Below, piece after piece: positions 44,218 to 54,700 of a stretch of 64,000 bases of DNA. A model generated the notes under the pieces. That model was not told the DNA's origin. It searched no databases and worked only from the letters and a program-made list of their open reading frames with translations. A program made the position numbers and the translations under genes. The DNA is from JBBATK01 sp044228685 (lineage in GTDB: Bacteria > Bacteroidota > Ignavibacteria > Kapaibacteriales > NICIL-2), in contig JBGAUL010000009.1 of assembly GCA_044228685.1 (NCBI GenBank), positions 73,709 through 137,708 of the forward strand, given 5' to 3'. Every line of letters begins with the position of its first letter. Position 1 is the stretch's first letter.

Positions 44218-44841
44218 ATGCAAAAAAACGCACATACAGACGAACAGAAGACTGAACAACGCATTGTACAGGCTGCCATGAGGGTCTTTATGGATCGTGG
44301 TTTCGACGGTGCGCGCATGCAGGCAATTGCGGACGAAGCGGGGATTAATAAGGCTTTGTTGCATTACTATTTCCGTTCAAAAGACCAGCTCTTTGCGACC
44401 ATCTTCAAGACTCTGAGCATGGAACTCTATTCTGTGTTCGCCAAGGCACTGGGAACCGAACAGAGTTTCTTGGATAAGATCAGGATGATTGTGTCTGACG
44501 AGATTGACTTCCTCGTCCAACGACCAAACCTACCCTTGTTCATCGTGCGCGAAATCACTCGCGATGCTGAGCGATTTCAAGCATTAGTTCAGCAGTCGGC
44601 TATGCGCGACATCTTTCTGTTGTTCGGCAGTGAAGTGCAACGCGCAATTCAGAACAACGAAATCATTGCCATCGATGCAATGCAGTTGCTTATGAACCTG
44701 CTTGCAATCATCCGCTTTCCTTTCATTGCTCGACCTATGCTCATGGCTGTGAGCGGAATGAGCAACGAACAATTCGCTGCACTTCAAGAACGTCGCAAAC
44801 ACGAAGCGGCTGAGTTTATCATTCGATCAATACGACCCTAA
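44218..44841 (+). CDS. TetR-family transcriptional regulator of the exporter operon
   Basis: 207 residues. The N-terminal HTH is classical: 'QRIVQAAMRVFMDRGFDGARMQAIADEAGINKALLHYYFRSKDQLF' (motifs MQAIADEAGINKALLHYYF). The remaining helices form the ligand-binding domain. It starts right after a perfect palindrome and is followed after 10 bases by the adaptor gene, so it probably represses itself and the exporter until a toxic ligand binds. The gene order TetR-HlyD-ABC-ABC-permease-permease parallels cecR-ybhGFSR of enteric bacteria. Confidence 0.92.
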   Translation: MQKNAHTDEQKTEQRIVQAAMRVFMDRGFDGARMQAIADEAGINKALLHYYFRSKDQLFATIFKTLSMELYSVFAKALGTEQSFLDKIRMIVSDEIDFLVQRPNLPLFIVREITRDAERFQALVQQSAMRDIFLLFGSEVQRAIQNNEIIAIDAMQLLMNLLAIIRFPFIARPMLMAVSGMSNEQFAALQERRKHEAAEFIIRSIRP

Positions 44842-44851
44842 CTCTTCTATC

Positions 44852-45763
44852 ATGTGTATGAAAGCAATTCTTCCTTTTTATCTCGCACTCGTCAGCATCG
44901 GTCTGGTCGGCCTTACGAGCTGCTCGAACTCAAATACAAAACCCGATGCTAGCGGAACATTTGAAGCGACTGAGACAATTGTCTCGGCGGAATCAAGTGG
45001 TCCGCTACTGCAATACTCGGTGCACGAAGGTGATACTCTGCGCGCCGGACAGCTCGTCGCACACATCGACGACGTTCAACTGCAGCTTCGCAAAAAGCAA
45101 TTGCAAACACAAGTAGCTGCAGTGCTGAGCAAACAACCCGATGAAGCATCACAGCTGGCAGCAGTGCAGGAACAGCTCTCTGTTGCGCGTCGTGAACACA
45201 AGCGATTTAGCGAGTTGTTGTCCAAGGGAGCAACCACGCAAAAGGTGGTAGATGATCTCGATGGACAAATCCGCGTACTCGAAAAACAATATGCCGCCTT
45301 GCAATCGACGCTATCAATTACCACCCATGGACTGCACGCCGACACTCAACCGCTGCTCGCACAAATCGATCAACTCAGTGATCAGATAGCGCGTTGTAAT
45401 GTCGTTAATCCTATCAACGGAACTGTGCTAGCCACCTATACAGAAGAACATGAGATGGCGGTGCCGGGTAAGGCGATGTACAAGATTGCTGACCTGTCGA
45501 CTTTGAATCTGCGTGCCTACATCGGCGGTGCACAACTGTCTCAAATCAAGCTTGGACAAAACGTGCGGGTGTTTGTTGACGATGGATCAGAAAAAATGAG
45601 AGAACTGACAGGTACGGTGACGTGGATCTCGTCAAAGTCAGAATTCACACCAAAGACAATTCAAACAAAAGACGAACGAGCTAATCTGGTTTATGCGTTA
45701 AAGGTCGCTGTCAAGAACGATGGATACTTGAAACTCGGCATGTACGGAGAAATTCGATTGTGA
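44852..45763 (+). CDS. ybhG: HlyD-like adaptor of ABC exporter (YbhG-type), probable lipoprotein
   Basis: 303 residues; ATG 44852 or 44858. Signal with lipobox 'GLVGLTSC'. Lipoyl half 'GPLLQYSVHEGDTLRAGQLVAHI', a long helical hairpin (about 75-165), second lipoyl half 'CNVVNPINGTVLATYTEEHEMAVPG' and a barrel domain ('NLRAYIGGAQLSQIKLGQNVRV'). It connects the ABC transporter to an outer-membrane channel (perhaps a TolC protein elsewhere). The stop overlaps the GTG start of the next gene by 4 bases. Confidence 0.88.
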   Translation: MCMKAILPFYLALVSIGLVGLTSCSNSNTKPDASGTFEATETIVSAESSGPLLQYSVHEGDTLRAGQLVAHIDDVQLQLRKKQLQTQVAAVLSKQPDEASQLAAVQEQLSVARREHKRFSELLSKGATTQKVVDDLDGQIRVLEKQYAALQSTLSITTHGLHADTQPLLAQIDQLSDQIARCNVVNPINGTVLATYTEEHEMAVPGKAMYKIADLSTLNLRAYIGGAQLSQIKLGQNVRVFVDDGSEKMRELTGTVTWISSKSEFTPKTIQTKDERANLVYALKVAVKNDGYLKLGMYGEIRL

Positions 45764-46692
45764 GTTCAATCGTTGTCAAATCGGTCAGCAAGAGCTACAA
45801 CGCCGGCAAAGTCAAGGCGCTGGATGAGGTGAGTCTTGAGGTGCAGTCAGGCGAACTCTATGGTCTGATCGGTCCAGACGGAGCCGGCAAGACATCGCTC
45901 TTTCGCATTCTCACGACTGTCCTTCTCGCTGATTCCGGTGAAGCAACGGTAGAAGGATTTGACGTAGTACGCGATTACAAAGAGATTCGTCAGCGTGTTG
46001 GCTATATGCCCGGACGTTTCTCGCTGTACCAAGACTTAAGCGTCGAAGAGAATCTCAATTTCTTCGCAAAAGTCTTTCGCACTACCATTGAGAAGAACTA
46101 CGATCTGGTTCGCGACATCTACGTACAACTCGAACCCTTTAAAACTCGTCGCGCAGGCAAACTCTCCGGTGGTATGAAGCAAAAACTGGCGCTATGCTGT
46201 GCTTTAATTCACAAACCATCAGTGCTCTTTCTTGACGAACCAACCACCGGGGTTGATCCCGTCTCTCGTCGCGAATTCTGGGAAATGCTTCGACGCCTTA
46301 AAGCACAAAACATCACCATCCTCGTCTCAACACCATACATGGATGAAGCTGAGTTGTGTGATAGAATTGCGCTCATACAAGGCGGACATATTCTCTCGAT
46401 CGATACACCAAAGAGTATTACCTCTCTCTTCCACAAGCCGCTCTTTGCGGTTCGTACTGCGGAAATGTTTCGAGCTCTCATGGAGTTGCGCACGGCACCT
46501 TTCACTGAAAATTGTTACGGTTTCGGAGATGCGCATCATCTGACGATGAAGGATGCGACAAGTGGTCGCGAACAGATCATCGATTTCCTACAACGCCGAC
46601 ATCATCAAGCAATTGAAGTGGATGCGATTGATGCGGGTATTGAAGATACCTTCATGAGTCTTGCAGACAGAAAGGCGACAAGCGATGTCTGA
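45760..46692 (+). CDS. ABC exporter ATP-binding protein 1 (YbhF N-half equivalent)
   Basis: GTG start overlapping the previous TGA (GTGA); 310 residues. Walker A 'GPDGAGKT' at residues 38-45 (the Asp variant is typical of this family), Q-loop 'VGYMPGRFSLYQDLSV', signature 'LSGGMKQKLALCCA', Walker B 'VLFLDEPTTGVDP' and a switch His replaced by 'STPYMDEAE'. In enteric YbhF this domain is fused to the second ATPase; here they are separate genes with an 8-base overlap. The two may form an asymmetric ATPase pair for the two permeases. Drug or toxin export is inferred. Confidence 0.9.
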   Translation: MSSIVVKSVSKSYNAGKVKALDEVSLEVQSGELYGLIGPDGAGKTSLFRILTTVLLADSGEATVEGFDVVRDYKEIRQRVGYMPGRFSLYQDLSVEENLNFFAKVFRTTIEKNYDLVRDIYVQLEPFKTRRAGKLSGGMKQKLALCCALIHKPSVLFLDEPTTGVDPVSRREFWEMLRRLKAQNITILVSTPYMDEAELCDRIALIQGGHILSIDTPKSITSLFHKPLFAVRTAEMFRALMELRTAPFTENCYGFGDAHHLTMKDATSGREQIIDFLQRRHHQAIEVDAIDAGIEDTFMSLADRKATSDV

Positions 46693-47431
46693 TAAGCCTG
46701 TCATCAGTGTGCGACAACTCGTCAAGCGCTTCGGCGCTTTCACCGCCGTTGACAACATCAGCTTTGATGTTTCGGCAGGCGAGATCTTCGGTTTTCTCGG
46801 AGCTAATGGCGCAGGCAAAACCACGGCAATGAAGATGTTGATTGGCATTTCAACACCGACCAGTGGTAGCGCGACCATTGCCGGTTTTGATGTGATGACG
46901 CAGTCGGAGAAGATCAAAGAAAACATTGGCTACATGAGTCAGAAGTTCTCGCTCTACGAAGACCTCACGGTTCGTGAGAACATCAGTTTCTTTGGTGGGA
47001 TTTATGGTCTGGCGCCAAAGATACTGCGACAAAAAGCCGACGACATGCTGCAGCTTTTGGGATTAGATCACGAAGCGAATACTCTGGTTGCAGCACTGCC
47101 ACTTGGTTGGCGACAAAAGCTGGCATTTTCTCTTGCAATTCTTCATGATCCAACAATCGTGTTCCTGGACGAGCCCACCGGCGGCGTGGATCCGATTACG
47201 CGACGTCAGTTTTGGGATATGATTTACGAAGCTGCGCATCGCGGTATTACCGTGTTTGTCACGACGCACTACATGGACGAAGCAGAGTACTGCAATCGCG
47301 TCAGTATCATGGTGGATGGTCGCATCGATGCCCTCGACTCTCCGGCCGCCCTCAAAAAACAATTCGGCGTTGACACGATGAATGCTGTCTTTCAAGCATT
47401 GGCACGCAAAGCAACGCGAGCTGCGGACTAA
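46685..47431 (+). CDS. ABC exporter ATP-binding protein 2 (YbhF C-half equivalent)
   Basis: ATG 46685 ('MSDKPVISVRQLVKRFG'), overlapping the previous stop by 8 bases; an earlier ATG at 46661 is less likely. 248 residues. Walker A 'GANGAGKT' (39-46), Q-loop 'IGYMSQKFSLYEDLTV', signature degenerated to 'LPLGWRQKLAFSLA', Walker B 'IVFLDEPTGGVDP' and switch 'VTTHYMDEAEYCN'. The LPLGWRQ signature is characteristic of the second ATPase of YbhF-like pairs, whose composite site is probably impaired on one side. Confidence 0.9.
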   Translation: MSDKPVISVRQLVKRFGAFTAVDNISFDVSAGEIFGFLGANGAGKTTAMKMLIGISTPTSGSATIAGFDVMTQSEKIKENIGYMSQKFSLYEDLTVRENISFFGGIYGLAPKILRQKADDMLQLLGLDHEANTLVAALPLGWRQKLAFSLAILHDPTIVFLDEPTGGVDPITRRQFWDMIYEAAHRGITVFVTTHYMDEAEYCNRVSIMVDGRIDALDSPAALKKQFGVDTMNAVFQALARKATRAAD

Positions 47432-47465
47432 GGATCACAAGCGAGAACACGAAACAAAACAACAC

Positions 47466-48569
47466 ATGGCATTACTCCTCACATTCATCAACAAAGAGTT
47501 CAAGCATATTCTGCGGGATAGCAGGACCCTGCTCATTCTCTTTGGAATGCCCATCGTTCAGATAGTGCTCTTTGGTTTCGCGTTGACCAATGAAGTCAAG
47601 AACTCGCGCGTAGCCGTTTTGGATTTATCCCATGATCAAAGCACACAGCGCATCATCGATCGCATAAACGCCAGCAAGTATTTCGATCTATCGGAAAATC
47701 TACACAGCTACAAGGATATTGAAGATGTGTTTCGGCGCGGACAAGCAAAACTCGTGATCGTGTTTCCACAGAACTTTAACGATGATTTACTCCACACCAA
47801 CAGTGCAAGCGTGCAACTCGTGGCTGATGCGTCGGATCCGAATGTGGCAACGACCGTGACGAATTACGCAACGACGATTATCAACGAGGTTGTGCTTGAT
47901 ATCAATAAAGGTTTGAGTTTGCCTTATGCAATTAAACCAGAGATACGCATGCTCTACAATCCTCAACAAAAAGGCGCATACAACTTTGTTCCCGGAGTGA
48001 TTGCAATGGTATTGATGCTCGTGTGTGTGCTGATGACTTCGGTGGCGGTGGTGCGAGAGAAAGAAACCGGGACGATGGAAGTCTTGCTTGTTTCACCAAT
48101 GCGACCCATCGTGATTATCATCTCCAAAGCAGTGCCCTACTTGGTGCTTGGAATGATCATCGTTGGTGTGATTCTCGTTCTAAGCGTCACCCTTCTCGAT
48201 GTACCCATCAACGGCTCACTTACTTTGCTCTTGGCTGAAAGCGTGCTGTTTATTCTCACGTCCTTGGCAATAGGTTTGGTGATTTCGAACGTGACTGATT
48301 CGCAACAAACGGCGATGCTTGTGTCGATGATGGCCATGATGCTTCCGACTATTCTCTTGTCGGGATTCATGTTTCCCATCGAGAATCTACCTATCCCAAT
48401 GCAAGCTCTGTCAAACATCATCCCTGCTCGCTGGTTCTTTGTGATTGTTAAAACCATCATGATCAAAGGTCTGGGTATTCAAGCTGTGCTCAAGGAAACC
48501 ATGATACTGTGCGGGATGGCTCTGTTGTTCTTGACGCTTGGTATTGCACGATTCAAGGAGCGACTCTAA
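47466..48569 (+). CDS. ybhS: ABC exporter permease 1 (YbhS-type, ABC-2 family)
   Basis: ATG 47466 ('MALLLTFINKEFKHILRDSRTLL') removes 28 residues of a frame that runs into the upstream gene; 367 residues. ABC-2 topology: one helix at the N-terminus ('LLILFGMPIVQIVLFGFAL'), a periplasmic domain of about 150 residues, then five helices starting 'FVPGVIAMVLMLVCVLMTSVAVVREKETGTMEVL'. The 'VREKETGTMEVLLVSPM' coupling helix is the family hallmark. Paired with the next permease. Confidence 0.9.
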   Translation: MALLLTFINKEFKHILRDSRTLLILFGMPIVQIVLFGFALTNEVKNSRVAVLDLSHDQSTQRIIDRINASKYFDLSENLHSYKDIEDVFRRGQAKLVIVFPQNFNDDLLHTNSASVQLVADASDPNVATTVTNYATTIINEVVLDINKGLSLPYAIKPEIRMLYNPQQKGAYNFVPGVIAMVLMLVCVLMTSVAVVREKETGTMEVLLVSPMRPIVIIISKAVPYLVLGMIIVGVILVLSVTLLDVPINGSLTLLLAESVLFILTSLAIGLVISNVTDSQQTAMLVSMMAMMLPTILLSGFMFPIENLPIPMQALSNIIPARWFFVIVKTIMIKGLGIQAVLKETMILCGMALLFLTLGIARFKERL

Positions 48570-49687
48570 TGCGTGTGTTATTGGTATTGCTTCGCAAAGA
48601 GTTCCGTCAGATTTTCCGGAACACCGCAATCCTTCGCGTGATCTTCGTCATGCCGGTCATGCAGTTACTGATTTTTCCTCTCGCTGCCGACTACGAAGTC
48701 CGCAACGTGAATATCGCTATTGTTGATGGCGACCACTCCAGCGTCAGCCAACAGCTCATCACCAAGATCGGCGCTTCAAAGTACTTCCGCATTGTGCTGG
48801 TGGGTAATTCGTATGCGGAGGCGATGCATCAGGTCGAGCAGGACAAAGTCGATCTCATCGTCCAACTTCCATCACGTTTCGAACACACTCTCATCCGCGA
48901 AAACTCAGCACAGATCTTCATCGCAGCCAACGCCATCAATGGCGTGAAGGCTGGCTTGGGATCGTCGTACTTGCAGGCAATTCTTCGCGACTTCAATCAG
49001 AACATTCGCGCGAGTTGGCTAACGCTGCCGCGCATGAATGCTCAGCCTATGCTTGATATCGAGACGGCGTACTGGTACAATCCCATGATGGACTACCACA
49101 AGTTCATGGTACCCGGAATTCTCGTTCAGTTGCTTACCATGGTTGGCGTGTTTCTGGCCTCGCTCAATATTGTGCGCGAGAAAGAGATTGGAACGATAGA
49201 GCAAATCAACGTTACTCCTATTCGCAAGTGGCAGTTTATTCTCGGTAAACTGACGCCCTTTCTGTTGATCGGCAATGTCGTGTTTTCGCTGGGATTGGTT
49301 GTGGCGCGAGTTGCCTACGGCATCATTCCTCTAGGATCGTTCGTGACCCTCTACTCCTTCGTGAACTTGTACTTGCTAGCAGTGTTGGGTCTTGGACTAT
49401 TCATCTCCACTCTGGCGAACACTCAGCAACAAGCCATGTTTGTGTCTTTCTTCTTCATCATGGTTTTCTTGCTACTCGGTGGACTCTTCACGCCCATCGA
49501 GTCCATGCCCCAATGGGCACAGAATATCACACGCTTTAATCCCATGGCCTACTTCATCCGCGTCATGCGCATGATCGTGCTCAAAGGCAGTGCTATGCGA
49601 GATCTACAAAGCGAGTTTCTAGCGCTCTGTGCATTGTCGATGGGAATGAATATCATGGCATTGCTCTTTTACCGCAAGAGAAGTTGA
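48569..49687 (+). CDS. ybhR: ABC exporter permease 2 (YbhR-type, ABC-2 family)
   Basis: ATG 48569 overlaps the previous stop by one base (TAATG); 372 residues. Same ABC-2 plan as its partner: 'LRVIFVMPVMQLLIFPLA', a periplasmic region, 'FMVPGILVQLLTMVGVFLASLNIVREKEIGTIEQI' (coupling motif VREKEIGTIEQI) and C-terminal helices. The two permeases share the fold but differ throughout, as expected of a heterodimer. Last gene of the operon; it converges with the OmpA gene, 42 bases between stops. Confidence 0.9.
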   Translation: MRVLLVLLRKEFRQIFRNTAILRVIFVMPVMQLLIFPLAADYEVRNVNIAIVDGDHSSVSQQLITKIGASKYFRIVLVGNSYAEAMHQVEQDKVDLIVQLPSRFEHTLIRENSAQIFIAANAINGVKAGLGSSYLQAILRDFNQNIRASWLTLPRMNAQPMLDIETAYWYNPMMDYHKFMVPGILVQLLTMVGVFLASLNIVREKEIGTIEQINVTPIRKWQFILGKLTPFLLIGNVVFSLGLVVARVAYGIIPLGSFVTLYSFVNLYLLAVLGLGLFISTLANTQQQAMFVSFFFIMVFLLLGGLFTPIESMPQWAQNITRFNPMAYFIRVMRMIVLKGSAMRDLQSEFLALCALSMGMNIMALLFYRKRS

Positions 49688-49729
49688 GTGCGATTGCGCT
49701 GTGAGAATGTTCTAAGCTTTGCTCGGGCT

Positions 49730-51778
49730 TTAGTTACGCGGCGTTTCGACGGTGACGATGACGGTGCGATTGTAGAAGCGACCTTCCGGCAGCGTGTTGG
49801 GATAGAGATTTGATTCTCCCAACGAAATCACTTTTGTGTTAGGACGATTGAGAGCAGAAGCGACCATGCGGGCGCGCTCTGCTGCAAGACGCTCATTGTG
49901 TTCAGTATCGCCCATCATATCCGTCAATCCTTCAACCTGCAAAACAGACTGTGGCGTACAGCTACGCTGAATCTCGTCCAGGATGCTACGTTGGTCTGAA
50001 GTGAGATTTGACTTGTTGAATTCAAAGAGAATCAGTTGGAATCGATCGATGGTTCGATCGTGAAGATTCATTTCGTGCTTGGTTCTCAAACCCACGTACT
50101 TCTGAGGAATAAGGAGTGTGAGCGTTGTGTCAGCGCTGTGTTGGTAGCGAAGCGTCATGCTGGCATTTAGCGTCGTCGCGGAGGTGTTTAAATCACGCGG
50201 CGACCACTGAATGCGCACTGTATCGAGCGCGGTCCAGGGTCCGCGTACTTCTTGCTGATGCGAATCCGGAAATCTAACAGAGACTGAATTCAAGGTGTCG
50301 GGCTTTGGTCTGATCAAGAATCGCAAATTCTCCGGACTCACTAAGTGCAGAGTATCGCTCACTACCAGCGGCGCGAGAATGTCGGTGGAAGAGGCTGTCA
50401 ATTCCACGCGACGATTTTCTTCGTCACTCAAATTCGTCTCTAACTCATCGCTGGCTTTGGATGCAGCAGCAGGGAGGTTGCGACTTTCGATGCGGATTCT
50501 GGATGAGTTGATTGACCAAACTTGGGTCAGATAATCACGAACCGACTCCGCACGTTCGCGAGCGAGTTTGTTCTGACGATTATCCCACTCATCCTGACTA
50601 ATACATCCACTCAGCGTCAGAGTTGCTTTTGCATTAGCCTTCATGCGCTGTCCAACAATATTCAGAATGTCATAATACACCTGCCTCACCGTTGCACTTG
50701 TCGGGATCTCATGCTTTGCAATCGTCGATGCGGTGTATTGCAGGTATCGATCCGGAATGCGCGAAGCTTCGGCATCGAAAAAGATGTAATTCAAGAGCGG
50801 CTTGAGTTGACGGGAAGCAAACTCTTCGGTTGTGAGCGTGTCGACTGAGCTTTCTGTTGTTGCTCGTTGCGCAACTAGTCGCACGACGGTCTTGTTGTCG
50901 GTCTGCTCGTTGGGAACAACCGCGCGTTGTTTCGGAACAGTATCCAACATCACAACTGTTGGCTTCTTTTCAACTGGAGGCAGAGCCGGTTGTGTTTTCG
51001 GAATTACCGTCTGCTCATCATCTGACAAACGATAACGGAAAGCAACGCCAAAGCGAAGTGCGCTTGCCGACCAGCTGACGTTTTGAACGAGCTGCGAAAG
51101 CGATAGTTGATACTGCACTTCCGGGCTCAGCATGAGACTACGTGACTTATTGAGCGGGATATCAAACTCTGTTCCCAGTTGCAGCATTGTTTGCAGGTGA
51201 TTGATTGCAGCAATGTCACCGCTATGTTCATTGCGGGTTGAATGCTGCGTATCAACAAAAATCCAATCGTTTGATTTCAGTTGTTCGACTTGTTGGAAGG
51301 AAATCGATGACAATTGAGCGACGCGAATTCCCGCGCTGAGATACCACACGCGAGCCGGTTGAAATCGCAGCAGAGCCTCAGCTCCGATCGTGCTGAGTTG
51401 TGTTGCAATGCGATGCTCAATCTCTGCATTACCCGTTGTTTGTGTGCTTGTATTGAAGGCGGAAAATGTCTCTGAGGCAACGAGTGTGGCGTCTTGCTGT
51501 TGGTAGTTCAGACGTAGTTCAGTTGACCACTTCGAAGAAAAGTAGTGCTCGAAGCTGAGACCCAGACTTAAGCCGCTGCCACTACCGCTTTCAAATTTCG
51601 GACAGCAATTATCGACGTTTGGTAATTGCTTGAAGTCGGCTGAGTGCATGTTGAGTCCCAAGCCGAGCGCAAGTCCTAGGCGCTCGCCGGGTGTCGTCAG
51701 TGTTTGTTGCGCATACACAGCACTCGTGCACGCGAGCACAATCAGCACTTTCACGACAATCCACGTCCTAACTCGCAT
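49730..51778 (-). CDS. OmpA-family outer-membrane protein with two OmpA-like domains
   Basis: 682 residues from ATG 51778. Signal peptide to 'SAVYAQQ'; a beta-barrel-like region (about 30-260) with the 'NCCPKFESGSGSG' motif shared with the gene at 1-699; a Pro-rich linker; a first OmpA-like module (about 335-465: 'NYIFFDAEASRIPD', 'LTLSGCISQDEWDNRQNKLARERAESVRDYL') and a second near the C-terminus (about 580-680: 'LILFEFNKSNLTSDQRSILDEI', 'VEGLTDMMGDTEHNERLAAERARMV'). The second keeps the D...R peptidoglycan-binding pattern. Likely anchors the outer membrane to peptidoglycan. It starts one base after the VWA gene stop, so co-transcribed. Confidence 0.88.
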   Translation of the reverse strand: MRVRTWIVVKVLIVLACTSAVYAQQTLTTPGERLGLALGLGLNMHSADFKQLPNVDNCCPKFESGSGSGLSLGLSFEHYFSSKWSTELRLNYQQQDATLVASETFSAFNTSTQTTGNAEIEHRIATQLSTIGAEALLRFQPARVWYLSAGIRVAQLSSISFQQVEQLKSNDWIFVDTQHSTRNEHSGDIAAINHLQTMLQLGTEFDIPLNKSRSLMLSPEVQYQLSLSQLVQNVSWSASALRFGVAFRYRLSDDEQTVIPKTQPALPPVEKKPTVVMLDTVPKQRAVVPNEQTDNKTVVRLVAQRATTESSVDTLTTEEFASRQLKPLLNYIFFDAEASRIPDRYLQYTASTIAKHEIPTSATVRQVYYDILNIVGQRMKANAKATLTLSGCISQDEWDNRQNKLARERAESVRDYLTQVWSINSSRIRIESRNLPAAASKASDELETNLSDEENRRVELTASSTDILAPLVVSDTLHLVSPENLRFLIRPKPDTLNSVSVRFPDSHQQEVRGPWTALDTVRIQWSPRDLNTSATTLNASMTLRYQHSADTTLTLLIPQKYVGLRTKHEMNLHDRTIDRFQLILFEFNKSNLTSDQRSILDEIQRSCTPQSVLQVEGLTDMMGDTEHNERLAAERARMVASALNRPNTKVISLGESNLYPNTLPEGRFYNRTVIVTVETPRN

Positions 51779-51779
51779 C

Positions 51780-54700
51780 CTAGTTCCACTTCATAAAATT
51801 CAACGAACGCTGCCAGTAGTGATTGCGAATGCTGAGTACATAGGATCCGTTCGGCAGATCTGAACAGTCTAGATCAAGTCGCTGACTGCCTCGCTTAATC
51901 GATTGTGCATTGAACTGCTTCACGACATTTCCCAAAACATCACTGAGTACTAATTCGCACTCAGCGTCCTCGTTCGAATTCAACACAAGTTCTAGCTGAT
52001 CAAGCACCGGATTTGGTTGCAAGACCATTGCAAGTGGAGTTGTGCCTTGCAAGAATCGCGACGATGAGCCCGCTTTACAGATATCGTTGTAGTGAACTGT
52101 TGCTTCAACACCTCGAGCACTGAAAGGACAGGTTGAATACCACTGCACAGAATCGATGGCTAAGCGTACGCTGTCATGTGATCCAAGCAAGCCTTGCATG
52201 ATGCAGTGCAAGAGAGTGTCACCGCTCTTTCGAGTTTGTAGTTCGACGACACAGCGATTGTTCACGACAGAAGCATTAAGCGGAGGATCGAGCAAGGCCA
52301 TGGTGGAGCAATCGAAAGAGAGCCAGAGAGTGCAGGAGTCCGGTACGGCCGCGAGTTCGGCCGAACTTGGGGCTTCAACGCGGACGATAAGATCCATTGT
52401 TTGAGTCGTTGCGATCACCGTATCCGCCGGTTCTATGCGAAGCAGTGTTGGCTGTGTGCCACTCGGACTTGAGCAAATGCCTTCACCGAAGAGTGTGATC
52501 TTGTGACGGACGAGAGATGACGGATCCTTAGAAGATATCGCAGAAAACTCTAGGGTCGTTGATGTTCGACCATTACGCATAGGATGAAAGCGCAATTGAG
52601 CCGAGGATGAGTCACCTGGATTGATGGACTGCACTGCATTACCAAGCACGCTAAACTGCTTGAAATCAGGACCGTTTATCGTCAGGCTATTTTGTTGATA
52701 ATTCTGTGTCGATTGATTGATCAACAAAGGAATAACCAGACTATCTCGCGAGGCACCAACGGGAACTTTGCCAAAGTCGATGTAGTCTTGACGATACGCA
52801 AGATTCTCCGATCGACCTTCACCTTGCAAATGCACGAGGTATCGAGTTGCATTGATCCACAAGACCGCGTCAGCCTGCTGAACGCCGGTCTGTTGCGGAT
52901 GAAAAGCAAACTCAACGCTCAGACTGTTGTCAGTCGATGGAGCAAAGCTCTTCGGCGTACCTGAAGTAATTCCGAATGCTTGATTGACGTCGTTGATGAT
53001 GAAGGCTGAGTCCAACGACCAGTGAGAGCTCGGACCAATTCCGTTGAGCATCATGATGGCATCAACGATGCTGTCTTTAGCCGAACCAACACTCACGATG
53101 CCGAGGTCGACAGCATTCTTCATCTTAATCTGCGGACTAATAATGCGGAATGTGCTGTCCGAGATATCGCTTTGCAGCGGTACACTCTCCACACGCCATA
53201 TCAATGCGGAATCATTGAGGTAGGAAGCAACGATGCGCGTTCCAAAGCTATCCCAACGTAGAGCCAGTAGTGATGCGTGGTTGGTGTCAAGACTACGATC
53301 AATGCGCTGCGTCGCTACATTCCATAAAGCAATGCGACCGCTATTGAAGCCGATAGCAACATGCGATCCATCCGGCGACCACGCGCATTTGTTGATGCGT
53401 TCACCGGCAATAGGCGTGTAGTTAACGAATGCTCCTGATGTGTCAGCGATTTTCAGGGTGCCGCTAAGAACGCCGATAGCGAAGTGTAAACCGTCTGGAC
53501 TAGGACTAACGGTCCACATTTGATCGATGTCTTTCCAGGTACCTGCAGATTGAATATTCGTGAGACCATAATTACCGCCGGTGGAGTCATAGTCTACAAT
53601 AGAGCGTATCGTGCTCGCATTAGCTGCCGAGATAAATGAAAAGCGTTTGCCTTGAGGCTGTTGGAAGAAAAGATTGTCAGCTCTTACGCAGTGAATTGTC
53701 GAACTATGTCCGGGTGGAATCGAAAAGGAATTCAAAGTTGGATCCGGTGACGGACGCACTGCCCACGCGCGAGCAGAACCATAACTACTTCCTAACAACA
53801 AGAATTGGTCATCCGGTGTGAAGTCGCAGGATAGATAGCGTCCATTCTCACTAAACACTTGCTCGTACAAATTGTGTCGTACTCGCAGACCACTCGCACC
53901 ATCGAGCAACACAGCTATAGCATTTGTTTTGTCTGCACCACACACTCCAATGAAATCGCCGGTTGAATTCCATGCGAGAGCTTCGGGAGTAAAACCGAGC
54001 ATCCATGGAGTTGAGACGAGACGTCCATTTAATCCATCATTAAATCGAAAACTGCCGTTTGATGCCACGCTTGCAACGCGCAGTCCGTCGGGCGAGAAGC
54101 AGATATCACGCACATCTCGCACTTGACTTTGAAGGAAGAGAACGGTGTCGGCTGCCGGTGGACGATAGAGCTGCACGGCACGTATAAGACAAATCGATGA
54201 TTGTACGAAAGGTACAATCCATGTGTAGTGCATAGCAGTTGCACTATCCGTTATACGTGTCCAACTCGCGCCGCGGTCGCTTGAGAATTCTAATCGCAGC
54301 GTATCGTCGGGCAAAACTCCTGTCCACGTGATATTGCATGTATCTCCTGCATACAAAGACTCGCCTCCGTTCGGTTTAAGAAGACGCAGCTTAGCGCCGC
54401 TCGAGCGATGTCCGACGAATCCTCCCTTGGCATAATAGTTTGAACCAACGCAGGCATTAGTCGTGCAAGAAAATGAACAGAACTCCATCGCGGAGTCTTG
54501 GGGCGAGAAGCGGATATCAAAACCAACGCTCTGACCTCGCTTCAAAGTTATTGGAAAGCTGATGTTTTCAATTGTAAAGAGACCGAGTGAAGGGCTAATT
54601 CCTGTGATCACGACGCTATCGCCATTCGCCGTCAGAGTCACATGCTTCACCGCAGAACTTCCCGGAGCAATCGAATCAAAGCGTACGCTTGATGGCGAGT

